Origin: a bacterium
GTDB lineage: Bacteria > Myxococcota_A > Bradymonadia > UBA7976 > UBA1532
Assembly: GCA_030427205.1 (NCBI GenBank)
Contig: JAUHXC010000014.1
Coordinates: 124,001 to 188,000, forward strand
Length of the DNA stretch: 64,000 bases
Direction of reading: 5' to 3'
Positions 53,921 through 62,965 of this stretch are shown piece by piece; the stretch's first letter is position 1; each line of letters begins with the position of its first letter. Below the pieces are notes generated by a model that saw nothing but the letters and a program-made list of their open reading frames with translations, did no database searches and was not told the DNA's origin. The translations under genes were made by a program, and so were the position numbers.

Positions 53921-54937
53921 CTACTGATTGGTGATGCAGATGCCGATGCCCCGGGCGACGCCGTTGGTGAACTGCAGCCGCTCTTCGCAGGCCATCGTGC
54001 CGGGGCACGGGGCGACGTACTGCCCGGTATCGCACAGCGTGCGGCAGATGCTCGGGCGGCCGGGTGGCCGGGTGCAGTAGAGCCCCTGCTGGCAGTTGTC
54101 GCCGCCGCCTTCCTGAGGCCCGCAGGCCGCGCCGTCGGCGTTGCCCTGTCCGTCGAGCATGTTGCAGGTGCCCACCAGGACCCCATCGTTGCGGATGACC
54201 AGGCTGCACTTGCGGCCGGCCTCGCAGCCGTTGCCGTCGAACCAGCTGCAGACCCGCGGCCCGCATAGCCCGCCCGCGACGCCGATGGCCTGGGAGATGT
54301 CGAAGCACAGGCCGTCTTCGGGGCAGCCGAAGTCTTCCGCCGCCGGGTCGCACGGGGCCTGGCACACGCTGTTGTTGCAGACCAGCCCGTCGGCGCAGGG
54401 CTGGGGGATGCCGTTCTCGTCGACGCAGTCGTCGCCCGAGTCGAGCTCGCCGGCGACCGTGCACACCGTCGAGGCGCCCTTGAGGTGGCAGTAGGGCCGA
54501 TCGTCGGGGCAGCCGTTATCGGGGGCGGAGGCGCCGATCAGGCAGCCATCGCCCGGCTGGCAGCGGCCGTCGTTGACCCGGGCGCCGGGCACCCGCACGC
54601 AGAACGAGCCCGGCTCGCAGCAGCCCACTTCGCAGTCGGTGCGCGCCCGCAGGCGGGGGTCGCACGGCGGCCCGTCGAGCGGACCGACATCGGGCAGCGG
54701 CGCCATGTCGACCACGGGGCCCATGTCCTCCGGCGGCGCCGCGTCGGGCTCGATGTACATATCGCGCGGCGGGGCCATGTCGACCAACTGCATGTCGGGC
54801 ACCGCGGCGTCGACCTGCACGTCCGGTGGCGTGCTCTCTTCGTCGCCGTCACACCCCACCGCCAGCAGGGCGATACCGGCCCAGACCGCCATCGCCATCA
54901 GCGCCCGCGGCGCGGCGCCACCCCACTGCTTCGTCAT
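53921..54937 (-). CDS. Cys-rich lipoprotein
   Basis: The 338-residue protein has a signal sequence ending in the lipobox LLAVGC, then an Asp/Pro/Met linker of about 60 residues (VDMAPPRDMYIEPDAAPPED). The rest contains more than 30 Cys in small repeated loops (CEVGCCEPGSFC, CQPGDGCL, CPDDRPYC, CSWFDGNGCEAGRKC, CPGTMACEE), typical of an extracellular disulfide-rich surface protein. No single domain family can be named. The start is ATG at 54937 with GGGAGA upstream. It is divergent from fbp. Confidence 0.8.
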   Translation of the reverse strand: MTKQWGGAAPRALMAMAVWAGIALLAVGCDGDEESTPPDVQVDAAVPDMQLVDMAPPRDMYIEPDAAPPEDMGPVVDMAPLPDVGPLDGPPCDPRLRARTDCEVGCCEPGSFCVRVPGARVNDGRCQPGDGCLIGASAPDNGCPDDRPYCHLKGASTVCTVAGELDSGDDCVDENGIPQPCADGLVCNNSVCQAPCDPAAEDFGCPEDGLCFDISQAIGVAGGLCGPRVCSWFDGNGCEAGRKCSLVIRNDGVLVGTCNMLDGQGNADGAACGPQEGGGDNCQQGLYCTRPPGRPSICRTLCDTGQYVAPCPGTMACEERLQFTNGVARGIGICITNQ

Positions 54938-55110
54938 GCTGTCTCCCTCATGTGCGTGAGCGCGGGCATTCTGAACCGTCGACCGTGGCCGGATCAATCA
55001 CCGCCTGCCGCGCGGCCTGTCCGCCGACGGCGGTCGACAGCCCCGGTCGGGCTGGGTAGACTCCCGCCGCTCTCGGATCGGATCGTGGCCCCATCCCGGC
55101 GGAGGCTCCC

Positions 55111-56133
55111 ATGTCGCTCGCAGCCGACTTCGGCGTGACGCTCACCCAGCACGTACTGGGCAATCAGGCCCACCACCCCGGGGCCCGCGGACGCTTCTCG
55201 GCGCTGCTGACCCAGATCGGCGTGGCCGGCAAGCTCATCAGCGCTCAGGTGCGCCGGGCGGGGCTCATCGAGGTCTGGGGCGGCACCGGCGAGACCAACG
55301 TGCAGGGCGAGAAGGTGCAGAAGCTCGACCGCATCGCCAACGATACGTTCGTCGAGGTGCTGCGCCGCTCGGGCTGCGTCGCGGCGATGGCGTCGGAGGA
55401 AGAAGACGCGCTGATCCCGGTCGAGCCGGCGTTCTCCGGGGACTATGTGGTCGCCTTCGACCCGCTCGACGGGTCGAGCAATATCGACGTCAGCGTCTCG
55501 ATCGGCACCATCTTCGCCATCTACCCCCGGCGCCATCCCGATCGGGTCGGGCTCGACGACATCCTGCGGCCGGGCCGCGAGATGGTCGGGGCGGGCTACA
55601 TCGTCTACGGCTCGGCGACGGTGCTCGTCTACAGCGCCGGCCGCACGGTCGATTGCTTCACCCTCGACCCGTCGTCGGGCGAGTTCTTCCTCACCCGGCG
55701 GGCCATCCGCATGCCCGACCGCACGAAGTATCTGTCGATCAACGAGTGCAATCTGCCGTACTGGCCCGACTGGGTCGGCCCGACGCTGAGCGCCATCAAA
55801 GGCCGCAACGACCCCGATGTGCGGCGGGTCTCGGCGCGGCACATCGGCTCGTTGGTGGCCGACTTCCATCGCAACCTGCTGACCGGGGGGTTGTTCATGT
55901 ACCCCGTCGATCGGCGCACGGGGCGGGGCAAACTGCGCCTGCTCTACGAGTGCAACCCGCTGGCGTGGCTGGCGGAGATCGCCGGCGGCGCGGCGTCGTG
56001 GGGCGGGGGCGCCATCCTCGACCGCCAGCCGACCGGCCTGCACGATCGCAGCGGGCTGGTGATCGGGCCCGCCGAGGACGTGGCGCTCGCCCGACGCATG
56101 ATGGCGACCCATGGCGATCCCGAGCAGGGGTAG
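55111..56133 (+). CDS. fbp: class I fructose-1,6-bisphosphatase
   Basis: It hydrolyses fructose 1,6-bisphosphate in gluconeogenesis. The metal and phosphate residues appear in order: TGETNVQGEKVQKLD, SEEEDALIPVE, FDPLDGSSNID with the metal-binding Asp residues, GTIFAIY, MVGAGYIVYGSATVLVY, and substrate-contact YVDRRTGRG-type sequence (YPVDRRTGRGKLRLLYECNP). The 340-residue length is normal. It stands alone: divergent from the Cys-rich lipoprotein and upstream of the cyclic-nucleotide-binding pair with a 138-base gap. Confidence 0.97.
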   Translation: MSLAADFGVTLTQHVLGNQAHHPGARGRFSALLTQIGVAGKLISAQVRRAGLIEVWGGTGETNVQGEKVQKLDRIANDTFVEVLRRSGCVAAMASEEEDALIPVEPAFSGDYVVAFDPLDGSSNIDVSVSIGTIFAIYPRRHPDRVGLDDILRPGREMVGAGYIVYGSATVLVYSAGRTVDCFTLDPSSGEFFLTRRAIRMPDRTKYLSINECNLPYWPDWVGPTLSAIKGRNDPDVRRVSARHIGSLVADFHRNLLTGGLFMYPVDRRTGRGKLRLLYECNPLAWLAEIAGGAASWGGGAILDRQPTGLHDRSGLVIGPAEDVALARRMMATHGDPEQG

Positions 56134-56271
56134 AGCGCCGCGGCCGCCCGCTGTGGGCCATGATCTGACCAGAAGGTACACCCATTGTGTGAACCTGCGC
56201 GTTTTGCGGTATGGTCGTCAGCAGAGTGACAGACCGTTGGGGTCACCCGCCGTACTCGAGGGGGCTGGGCG

Positions 56272-56970
56272 ATGAGCCAGGCATTGGTGGCGTTCTTCCG
56301 TCAGGTCGCGCTGTTCCGCGCGCTCGACGACGCCGATCTCGGAGAGCTCCTGCGGGCCATCCGGCCGATGGAGATCGCCGCGGGCGAGCTCATCTTCCGC
56401 CAGGGAGAAGCCGGCGACGCGGCGTTCGCGATCCAGACCGGCCGCGTCGAGATCCTGGTCGGTGACCCGCCGCACGAGGTGAAGGTCGCCGAGCTGAGCG
56501 CGGGCGATGTGCTCGGCGAGCTGGCCCTGCTCGACGGCAGCCCGCGCAGCGCGAGCGCCCGCGCGGTGACCGACGTCACCCTCTTCCGCATCGATCAGGG
56601 CGAGTTCGACTACCTGCGGCGCAACATGCGGCCGGCGGCGTACAAGGTCATCCGCAGCATCTCCTTCGCCCTGTGCGATCGGCTGCGCGATACGAACGCG
56701 CGCATGCGCGAGTTGATGAGCGACGCGCCCGATCGCGTACCGCCGCCGCCGGCGTCCGATCCGCCCGCACCCCGCTCGCGGACCGCGCGCCGCAGCGCCC
56801 GCGGTGAGTCGGGCGCCGCAGGCCGCGGCGCTCGCCGCAACGCGCCGGCCACCGCGAGCCGCCCGATCAAGGTCACCTCGGCCCGCAAGACACCGGAGAG
56901 CGGCGCCGGGCGGGGCAGCGACGGCGGCAGCGGGCTGCTCGGGCGCCTGAACTTCTGGAGCAACAAATGA
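56272..56970 (+). CDS. cyclic-nucleotide-binding-domain protein with disordered tail
   Basis: Residues 10-125 form a cNMP-binding barrel (LFRALDDADLGELLRAI, AGELIFRQGEAGDAAFAIQT, GDVLGELALLDGSPRSASARA with the phosphate-binding cassette). There is no DNA-binding domain; after a helical segment the last 90 residues are Pro, Arg and Ser-rich and disordered. The stop overlaps the ATG of a second such protein. Without an output domain it may act by binding partners, or the fold may sense something other than cAMP. Confidence 0.88.
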   Translation: MSQALVAFFRQVALFRALDDADLGELLRAIRPMEIAAGELIFRQGEAGDAAFAIQTGRVEILVGDPPHEVKVAELSAGDVLGELALLDGSPRSASARAVTDVTLFRIDQGEFDYLRRNMRPAAYKVIRSISFALCDRLRDTNARMRELMSDAPDRVPPPPASDPPAPRSRTARRSARGESGAAGRGARRNAPATASRPIKVTSARKTPESGAGRGSDGGSGLLGRLNFWSNK

Positions 56971-57575
56971 TCGCCAACCTCGCCGCGCTCCGCCGCCTGC
57001 CGCTGTTTCGCGATCTGACGCCCAAAGAGCTGGCCGGTCTGCGCGACTACCTCACCTGGCGGCGCTTCGACCCGGGCGAGGTCTTGTTTCGGGAAGGCGA
57101 CCCGGCGCCGAGCTGCTTCGTGCTCGCCGCGGGCGACGTCGACGTGCTGACCCGCCTCGCCGACGGCACCGAGCAGCAGCTGGCCACCCTCGCCCCGGGG
57201 GCGCTCGTGGGGCACCTGGCCCTGATCGATCGCAAGCCGCGCAGCGCCACTTGCCGCATCGCGCTGCGCCCGGCCCGCTTGATCGAGCTGGGCCGGGCCG
57301 ACTTCGATCGCCTGCTGCATCAGCGCAGCCCCTTCGCCTACAAGATCCTCGACCGGGTCGCGCTCGACCTCGTGGGCCGGCTGCGATCGGCGACCGAGCG
57401 CTTCGCCGACAAGAAGCGGGGCACCGAGTCGAGCAAGGATCGGGCGAAGGCGACCGCCGAGCTGTTGATGGGGCAGGGCAGCAATCGGCTCGCGCCCGAT
57501 GCCGACGAGCTGGGCTCGATCGAGGTAGTGATGCCCGCCGCCGATCAGCGCTTCAACGACCGTCGGCGGCGCTGA
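56967..57575 (+). CDS. second cyclic-nucleotide-binding-domain protein
   Basis: The 202-residue protein has a cNMP-binding fold at residues 8-125: LFRDLTPKELAGLRDYL, PGEVLFREGDPAPSCFVLAA, APGALVGHLALIDRKPRSATC. In the phosphate-binding cassette the usual Gly-Glu is replaced by Gly-His (LVGHLAL), so cAMP binding may be altered or lost. The remainder is helical with no HTH. It overlaps the upstream CNB gene (ATGA). Two tandem CNB proteins without output suggest a heteromeric sensor. Confidence 0.87.
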   Translation: MIANLAALRRLPLFRDLTPKELAGLRDYLTWRRFDPGEVLFREGDPAPSCFVLAAGDVDVLTRLADGTEQQLATLAPGALVGHLALIDRKPRSATCRIALRPARLIELGRADFDRLLHQRSPFAYKILDRVALDLVGRLRSATERFADKKRGTESSKDRAKATAELLMGQGSNRLAPDADELGSIEVVMPAADQRFNDRRRR

Positions 57576-57582
57576 CGCGGGT

Positions 57583-57599
57583 CGGGCCCGGCGGGCCCG
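57583..57599. terminator. hairpin between convergent genes
   Basis: CGGGCCC-GGC-GGGCCCG is a perfect 7-bp stem with a 3-base loop, lying exactly between the CNB stop (57575) and the thrS stop (57600). It could stop transcription from both sides; there is no T run. Confidence 0.5.
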
Positions 57600-59462
57600 T
57601 CACTGCGCGTCGAGGAACTCGGGGGCCCGCGTCGTGATCGTGCGTATCAGCCGCGCCTGGAACTCGGCGAAGGGCATGGTCTGCTGCTGACGCTGGCCGT
57701 AGCGCCGCAGGGTCACCGTGCCGTCCTCCATCTCGCGCTCGCCCACCACGAGAATATTCGGGATCTTGCGGGTCACCGCGGTGCGGATCTTCTTGCCCAT
57801 GGTCTCGCCGCCGTCATCCATCTCGGCGCGCACCATCTGGCCGCGCAGCGCGTCGACGAGCTTGCGACCGTACTCGGCGAACTTGTCCGACACCGTCACC
57901 ACGCGGACCTGCACCGGCGCGAGCCAGGTGGGGAAGGCCCCGCCATAGTGCTCGATGAGGAACGCCACGAACCGCTCGTGGGTCGACAGCGGCGCCCGAT
58001 GGATGATGTATGGGTGGTGCTCTTCGCCGTCGGCGCCGGTGTAGACGAGGTTGAGCCGTTTGGCTACGCCGAAGTCGAGCTGGTTGGTGCTCACCGTCTC
58101 TTCGCGGCCGGTCACAGTGCGGAACTGCACGTCGATCTTGGGCCCGTAGAACGCCGCCTCGCCGCGGCCGTCGACGATGCGGTGCCCGCTCTCTTCGAGG
58201 ACCTCGCGCACGATGCGCTGCGCCGTCTCCCAGCCCTCGGGGTCGTCGATGTACTTCTGCTTGCCCTTGGGGTCTTCGGGATCCCAGGTCGAGAAGCGCA
58301 TCTGGTAGTCGTCGAGGCCGAAGATGCCGTAGACCTCGCGGTAGATGTCCATCACCGCGTGCAGCTCGGCCCGCGCCTGATCTTCGGTGCAGTAGATGTG
58401 GGCGTCGTTCATGGTCATGCCGCGCACCCGCAGCAGACCCGACAACGCCCCGGAGTCTTCGAAGCGGTAGCAGGTGCCGTACTCCGCGAGCCGCAGCGGC
58501 AGATCACGATAGCTGCGCATGCGCGCGGCGAAGACCCGGTGGTGATGGGGGCAGTTCATCGGGCGCAGGGCGTAGCTCTCCTTGACGACCTGCTCGGTGC
58601 CGCCGTCCTCCGACGCCCGGCTCTCCTTGAGCTCCATCAGCGGGTACATGCTGTCGGTGTAGTACGGCAGGTGACCCGTCTCGTAGTAGAGCTCGCTGCG
58701 GGTCAGGTGCGGCGTCGAGACCCGCTGATAGCCCGCCTTGAACTCGATCTCACGGGCCAGCTTCTCCAGTTCGTCGCGGATGACCGTGCCGTTGGGCAGC
58801 CACAGCGGCAGGCCGCGGCCGACCTTCTCGTCGATCACGAAGAGATCCAGCTCGCGGCCGAGCTTCTTGTGGTCCCGCGCCTGAGCGTCCTTCCACGCCT
58901 TGACGTGGGCCTCGAGCTCGACCCGGGTGGGGAAGGCCCAAGCGTAGATCCGCGTCATCTGCACGTTGTCCGAGTCGCCGCGCCAGTAGGCCCCGGCGAC
59001 GCTGCGCAGCTTGAAGCCGGCCTTGCGCAGATCCTTGGTCGAGTCGACGTGCGGCCCGTCGCACATGTCGAGGAAGGGCCCGTTGGTGTAGAAGCTCAGG
59101 CCGTCGAGGCCCTTCTTCTCGATCAGCTCTTCGGCGTATTCGCGCTTGTAGGGCTCGCCCATCTCGTCGATGCGGGTGAGGGCCGCGTCGCGGTCGAGCT
59201 CTTCCCGCTCGAAGGGCTGATTCTGTTTGATGATGTGCTTCATCTTCTTCTCGAGCGCGGGGAAGTCCTCCTCCGTCAGCGGCTCGGGCAGGATGAAGTC
59301 GTAGTAGAAGCCGTCGGCGATCGGCGGCCCGAAGCCGAGCTTCGCGCCCGGTCTCAGCGCCTGCACCGCCTGGGCCAGCACATGGGACAGACTGTGCCGG
59401 ATACGGTGCAGGCGGTCGTCTTCGGGGTCGTGGGGGTCGTTCGAGAGGTCGGGCATCGACAT
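57600..59462 (-). CDS. thrS: threonyl-tRNA synthetase without TGS domain
   Basis: It charges tRNA-Thr. The class II core is intact: motif 2 around YGTCYRFEDSGALSGLLRVR, the zinc-binding Cys in RPMNCPHHH, then MNDAHIYC and HRAPLSTHERF with the second and third zinc ligands, and the C-terminal anticodon-binding domain (PVQVRVVTVSDKFAEYGRKL). The N-terminal editing domain begins at once (HSLSHVLAQAVQALRP); the TGS domain that normally precedes it is missing. The start is taken at ATG 59462 (with GGAG upstream); a GTG at 59504 would add 14 residues but not the missing domain. The gene is not followed by infC-rpmI-rplT as in many bacteria. Confidence 0.95.
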   Translation of the reverse strand: MSMPDLSNDPHDPEDDRLHRIRHSLSHVLAQAVQALRPGAKLGFGPPIADGFYYDFILPEPLTEEDFPALEKKMKHIIKQNQPFEREELDRDAALTRIDEMGEPYKREYAEELIEKKGLDGLSFYTNGPFLDMCDGPHVDSTKDLRKAGFKLRSVAGAYWRGDSDNVQMTRIYAWAFPTRVELEAHVKAWKDAQARDHKKLGRELDLFVIDEKVGRGLPLWLPNGTVIRDELEKLAREIEFKAGYQRVSTPHLTRSELYYETGHLPYYTDSMYPLMELKESRASEDGGTEQVVKESYALRPMNCPHHHRVFAARMRSYRDLPLRLAEYGTCYRFEDSGALSGLLRVRGMTMNDAHIYCTEDQARAELHAVMDIYREVYGIFGLDDYQMRFSTWDPEDPKGKQKYIDDPEGWETAQRIVREVLEESGHRIVDGRGEAAFYGPKIDVQFRTVTGREETVSTNQLDFGVAKRLNLVYTGADGEEHHPYIIHRAPLSTHERFVAFLIEHYGGAFPTWLAPVQVRVVTVSDKFAEYGRKLVDALRGQMVRAEMDDGGETMGKKIRTAVTRKIPNILVVGEREMEDGTVTLRRYGQRQQQTMPFAEFQARLIRTITTRAPEFLDAQ

Positions 59463-59578
59463 CCGGTGGTGCTCCGTAGATCGGTAGGAAGCGGGCTCGT
59501 TCACGCACTTACGGCATCATCGGGGCGAAAGCAACAGAGGCTGACCGGAAGGTGTCTGGTCAGGGGCGGATCTTGTCG

Positions 59579-59584
59579 TATAGT
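59579..59584 (+). promoter_or_regulatory. candidate -10 box of the FixJ-type gene
   Basis: TATAGT (5 of 6 matches) lies in the AT-rich gap between thrS and the FixJ-type gene; no good -35 box is seen at 17 bases, which fits an activator-dependent promoter or a weak one. Confidence 0.3.
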
Positions 59585-59655
59585 GCTTCTACTGTAGCAG
59601 GGGAATGAACGGCGCCCCGGACCATGTGCCGTCGAAAGAGCAGACGAAGGCGGAG

Positions 59656-60276
59656 ATGATAGAGCCGACCATCTACATTGTGGACGATGACGATACGGTC
59701 CGCACCGCGCTGACCCGCACCCTGGAGTCGGCAGCGTATTCGGCGCGGGGGTTCGACTCGGCCGAGGCGTTCCTCGACACCTTCCGATCGGATACCCACG
59801 GCTGTTTGCTGCTCGACGTGCAGATGCCCGGCATGTCGGGCCTCGACCTCCTGCACAAGCATACGCCGTCGCCGGTGGGCTGCCCGGTCATCATGATCAC
59901 CGCCCACGCCGACGTGCCGCTCGCGGTGGAGGCGATCAAGGCCGGCGCCTTCGACATGGTCGAGAAGCCGGTGCGCTCGGAGGAGCTGATCAACAAGGTC
60001 GAGGCCGCCGTGAAGCTCGACGCCGAGCGCTACCGCGAGCGGCGCATGGCCGAAGACTTCCTGACCCGATACAACAAGCTGACCCCACGCCAGACCGAGG
60101 TGCTCGAGCAGCTCGCCCGCGGCCTGACCAACAAGGAGGTCGGGGTGGTGCTCGGCATCAGCCCGCGCACCGTCGAGGTGCACCGCGGGCGCATCATGCA
60201 GCAGATGATGGCCGACTCGATGGTCGACCTCGTGCGCCAGCTCACCGCCTACGGGCTCGCCGGCACCCGCGGCTGA
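59656..60276 (+). CDS. response regulator, FixJ/TodT type (receiver plus LuxR HTH)
   Basis: Residues 1-120 form a receiver: YIVDDDD, phospho-acceptor Asp54 in LLLDVQMPGMSG, TAHAD, EKPV. A linker of about 15 residues leads to a LuxR-type HTH (LTPRQTEVLEQLARGLTNKE, then GISPRTVEVHRGRIM). The 206-residue length is typical. The start is placed at ATG 59656, which has GAAGG five bases upstream and opens at the usual receiver strand; an earlier ATG at 59605 has its G-rich site too close. No kinase is adjacent. It is divergent from thrS. Confidence 0.93.
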   Translation: MIEPTIYIVDDDDTVRTALTRTLESAAYSARGFDSAEAFLDTFRSDTHGCLLLDVQMPGMSGLDLLHKHTPSPVGCPVIMITAHADVPLAVEAIKAGAFDMVEKPVRSEELINKVEAAVKLDAERYRERRMAEDFLTRYNKLTPRQTEVLEQLARGLTNKEVGVVLGISPRTVEVHRGRIMQQMMADSMVDLVRQLTAYGLAGTRG

Positions 60277-60385
60277 GTCGGGGGGCGCCGCGGCGCCCGC
60301 ACATTCGCAGAGCCCACCGCGCCCGCTGCACACCATGGCGCAGCGCCGATGATCTCGATCGGACGCGCACCTTGCGACCGTTCGG

Positions 60386-60414
60386 TTGCATCAGAATCGT
60401 TCGAATAGTAAGTT
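60386..60414 (+). promoter_or_regulatory. candidate promoter of the basic-tail secreted protein
   Basis: TTGCAT (60386-60391), a 17-base spacer, TAAGTT (60409-60414), in a locally AT-rich patch about 107 bases before the ATG. Partial matches only. Confidence 0.3.
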
Positions 60415-60520
60415 CCTGCAGGCTCCAACGGGCGCTCTGGCGCATCGTCCGCAGCGGACGACCGGGAGTCTTCGACACTCAGATGACCGTGCCCCGACGC
60501 GGAGGACTGCTCACCCCGGT

Positions 60521-61360
60521 ATGCCGAACTGCAAAATGCCCCACCCGACCATCGACCGCTTCCGCCATCTCGTCTGCGCGCTCGGCGCGCTGAGCCTGCT
60601 CGTGCTCGCCGCACAGCTCGCATGGCCCGACAGCGCCCACGCGGCGCCCGATCCCGCCGACAAGAGCGCGCTCGCGCTCGATGAGAGCGACGAGGCGCCT
60701 GGATCAGCGGGCATCGAGGCGGACGAGCCGGCGCCGACCGACGAAGACGAGCGGTCGGCGGGCAGCGCAGAGGACGGCACAGCGGACGATACAGCGGACG
60801 ATGAGGCCGACGGCGCGCAGTATGGCCCGTGGCTCGAGCCCGAGCAGTGCCCGGCGCTCTTCGGCGACGCCAAGGATCAAGACTACAACCGCCGCGTACG
60901 CGAAGCGAAGCTGACCTGGCTCGAGACGCGGGGCAACGTCGTCGAGATCACGCACACCACCAGCTGGAAGCGGCCGTTCTACCTCGAGCTGGCCGGCATC
61001 GAGCTGGTCGAGACCGAGATCGACGAAGACGGCGAGTGGTCGGCGGTCGTCGCGGTCGAGGACGCCGTGCCCGACTGCCCGTCGGGTCGCTACCTCATCG
61101 ACGAGGACGCGTCGCTCGGCAAGCAGGCGCGCGTGGTCGGTGTGATCGACGGCACCATGCTCGTCGACTTCGAGGGCCGGCTGGCCTACCTCATGACCCA
61201 GGACGCCGAGATCCCCACCTGGCAGATGGTCTGGCGATCGGGCTGGTATTTCATCAAGCGGCGCGAAGTGACCGCCACCAAGTCCAACAGCCGCGCCCGC
61301 ACGAGCCGCAACCGCAATCGCAACAAGCGCAACCGCAACCGCCGGTCGCGCCGGCGCTGA
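60521..61360 (+). CDS. exported protein with acidic N-terminus and Arg/Asn-rich C-terminal tail
   Basis: The 279-residue protein has a signal peptide (ALGALSLLVLAAQLAWPDSA then HA) and an acidic linker (DDTADDEADG). A compact domain follows (about 100-235: AKLTWLETRGNVVEITHTT, VVAVEDAVPDCPSGRYL, VVGVIDGTMLVDFEGRLAYL). The last 25 residues are an Arg/Asn repeat tail (SRNRNRNKRNRNRRSRRR). Such a tail could bind nucleic acid, polyanions or the cell envelope. The start is ATG at 60521; ATG at 60536 is an alternative five codons in. No family is recognised. Confidence 0.7.
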   Translation: MPNCKMPHPTIDRFRHLVCALGALSLLVLAAQLAWPDSAHAAPDPADKSALALDESDEAPGSAGIEADEPAPTDEDERSAGSAEDGTADDTADDEADGAQYGPWLEPEQCPALFGDAKDQDYNRRVREAKLTWLETRGNVVEITHTTSWKRPFYLELAGIELVETEIDEDGEWSAVVAVEDAVPDCPSGRYLIDEDASLGKQARVVGVIDGTMLVDFEGRLAYLMTQDAEIPTWQMVWRSGWYFIKRREVTATKSNSRARTSRNRNRNKRNRNRRSRRR

Positions 61361-61430
61361 GACCGACCCGCCCCGTCGCGGGCGTCGTCGAATCCACCTC
61401 TCTCGAATCCACCTATCTCTCGGAGACCCC

Positions 61431-61664
61431 ATGCAGGAAGAGACCCCGCAGCCCAAGCCCCAGAAGTCGTACACGCTCAGCACCCGCGTCGAAGAACGCG
61501 AGATCACCGGGCGGGACGACGCCGTCGAGACCGCCAAGTCGTGGAGCCTCGAGAGCGGCCAGTCGGTGCTCGTCGAGCGGACGGACGGCAAGGTCAAGAT
61601 GAGCTTCCGGGACGGCGGGCTGGTGGACTACGTCTACGAGACCCGCAAGGGCCGCTCGGCCTGA
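61431..61664 (+). CDS. small hypothetical protein
   Basis: The 77-residue protein (SYTLSTRVEEREITGRDD, AKSWSLESGQSVLVERTDGK, VKMSFRDGGLVDYVYETRKG) looks like a small beta-rich fold. A good ribosome site (GGAG) precedes the ATG and codon use matches the neighbours. It has no signal peptide. It sits 70 bases after the basic-tail protein on the same strand. The function is unknown. Confidence 0.6.
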   Translation: MQEETPQPKPQKSYTLSTRVEEREITGRDDAVETAKSWSLESGQSVLVERTDGKVKMSFRDGGLVDYVYETRKGRSA

Positions 61665-61861
61665 GTCCCGCCACGGTGTCCCGCCGCGCGCCGCCATGGC
61701 CACTCTCGACGACACCGTCGTCGCCCTCCCTTTTCATCCGCCTAACAACGAGATGGCCCGACGCGGCGACCGCCCGCGCGACGCACTTTTGCGGCGGCCG
61801 CGGGCCATCTGTACCCTCCGATCGGTCCCGGCGCTCGGGATCTGTTCGGAGGCTGCTTCCC

Positions 61862-62941
61862 ATGCCCGAGGTCCTGGTTCGCGTCCTGGTGCTCGCCGGC
61901 GCGTCGCTCGTACTCTTCGCCTGCGATGTGGAGGAGGGCGTCAACCGGCTCGACGGCGCCGTCGACGCGCGGCCCGAGCCGGCCGATGGTGCCGAGCCCG
62001 AGCCCGACGTCTCGCTATTGCCTGACCTTGCGCTGGACGCGGCGGCCGTCGACGACGCGCAGGTATCGGCCCCCGACGGCGCCCGAGATGTGGGTCCGGA
62101 CACCGGCCCGGACGCCGGCCCGGACGCGGCGCTCGATGTCGGGGTCGACGCCGCGCCCGACGCTCGACCGGCGGACATGGGCGTGCCCCCGGGCTGCCTG
62201 CCGTGGGTCGACGTGCCCGACGACGCGCTCGTCGCCGAGCTGCACGCCGAGCTGCATCGGACCTACCGGCCCATCGCCGCCGAAGTCGATCTGGGCGGCA
62301 ACCTCAACCGCTACACCACCGCCCGTCGGCTCATGTTCACCGAGGTCGAGTGGTACGAGGACCCCGAGCGGGGCGAAGGCGGGCATCAGTGCGTCTACAC
62401 CGGCCGATTCATCCCGTCGCCGGCCGATACCGAGCCCGATGACGACATCATGAACTGCGAGCACACCTGGCCGCGGGCCCGGATGTCGCCGCGGGATACG
62501 CTGGCCTACTCCCACGAGCAGTCCGATATCCACCACCTGCTGCCGACGATCAGCGGGGTCAACAGCCTGCGGGGCAGCGAGCGCTTCGGTAACGTGGAGA
62601 ACGGCCGCAACCTGGATTTCCTGCCGGCGGTCTACGGCACCGACGCGTCGGGAAACGTCGTCTTCCAGCCCTGGAGAGAGCGGCAGGGCGACGTCGCGCG
62701 GGTGATCTTCTACTTCTCCGTCCGCTGGGGCAAAGCGATCCGCGACGACGAGGAGGAGACCCTGCGCGGGTGGATGAACGATGATCCGGTGGATCGCCGC
62801 GAGCGGGCCCGCAACGATCTCGTCGAGGGCATCCAGGGCAACCGCAACCCGTTCGTCGACTGCCCCCCGCTCGTCGATCGCATCGCCGACTTCGCCGCGT
62901 TCGAGCCGCTCGACACCGAAGACAACCTGCCGACGCCCTGA
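61862..62941 (+). CDS. endonuclease I family lipoprotein
   Basis: The start is ATG at 61862, with GGAGG nine bases upstream; the signal sequence ends in the lipobox LVLFAC. A long Asp/Ala/Pro linker (about 20-105; DTGPDAGPDAALDVGVDAA) precedes an endonuclease I (EndA/Vvn) domain: RYTTARRLMFTEVEW, MNCEHTWPRARM with the catalytic His region, EQSDIHHLLPT, NSLRGSERFGNV and YFSVRWGKAI. It would cut DNA outside the cytoplasm, for nutrient use, DNA uptake, biofilm or predation. Length about 359 residues, a third of it linker. Confidence 0.9.
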   Translation: MPEVLVRVLVLAGASLVLFACDVEEGVNRLDGAVDARPEPADGAEPEPDVSLLPDLALDAAAVDDAQVSAPDGARDVGPDTGPDAGPDAALDVGVDAAPDARPADMGVPPGCLPWVDVPDDALVAELHAELHRTYRPIAAEVDLGGNLNRYTTARRLMFTEVEWYEDPERGEGGHQCVYTGRFIPSPADTEPDDDIMNCEHTWPRARMSPRDTLAYSHEQSDIHHLLPTISGVNSLRGSERFGNVENGRNLDFLPAVYGTDASGNVVFQPWRERQGDVARVIFYFSVRWGKAIRDDEEETLRGWMNDDPVDRRERARNDLVEGIQGNRNPFVDCPPLVDRIADFAAFEPLDTEDNLPTP

Positions 62942-62965
62942 ACGCCCGGCGTCGCGGAGGCCGCC

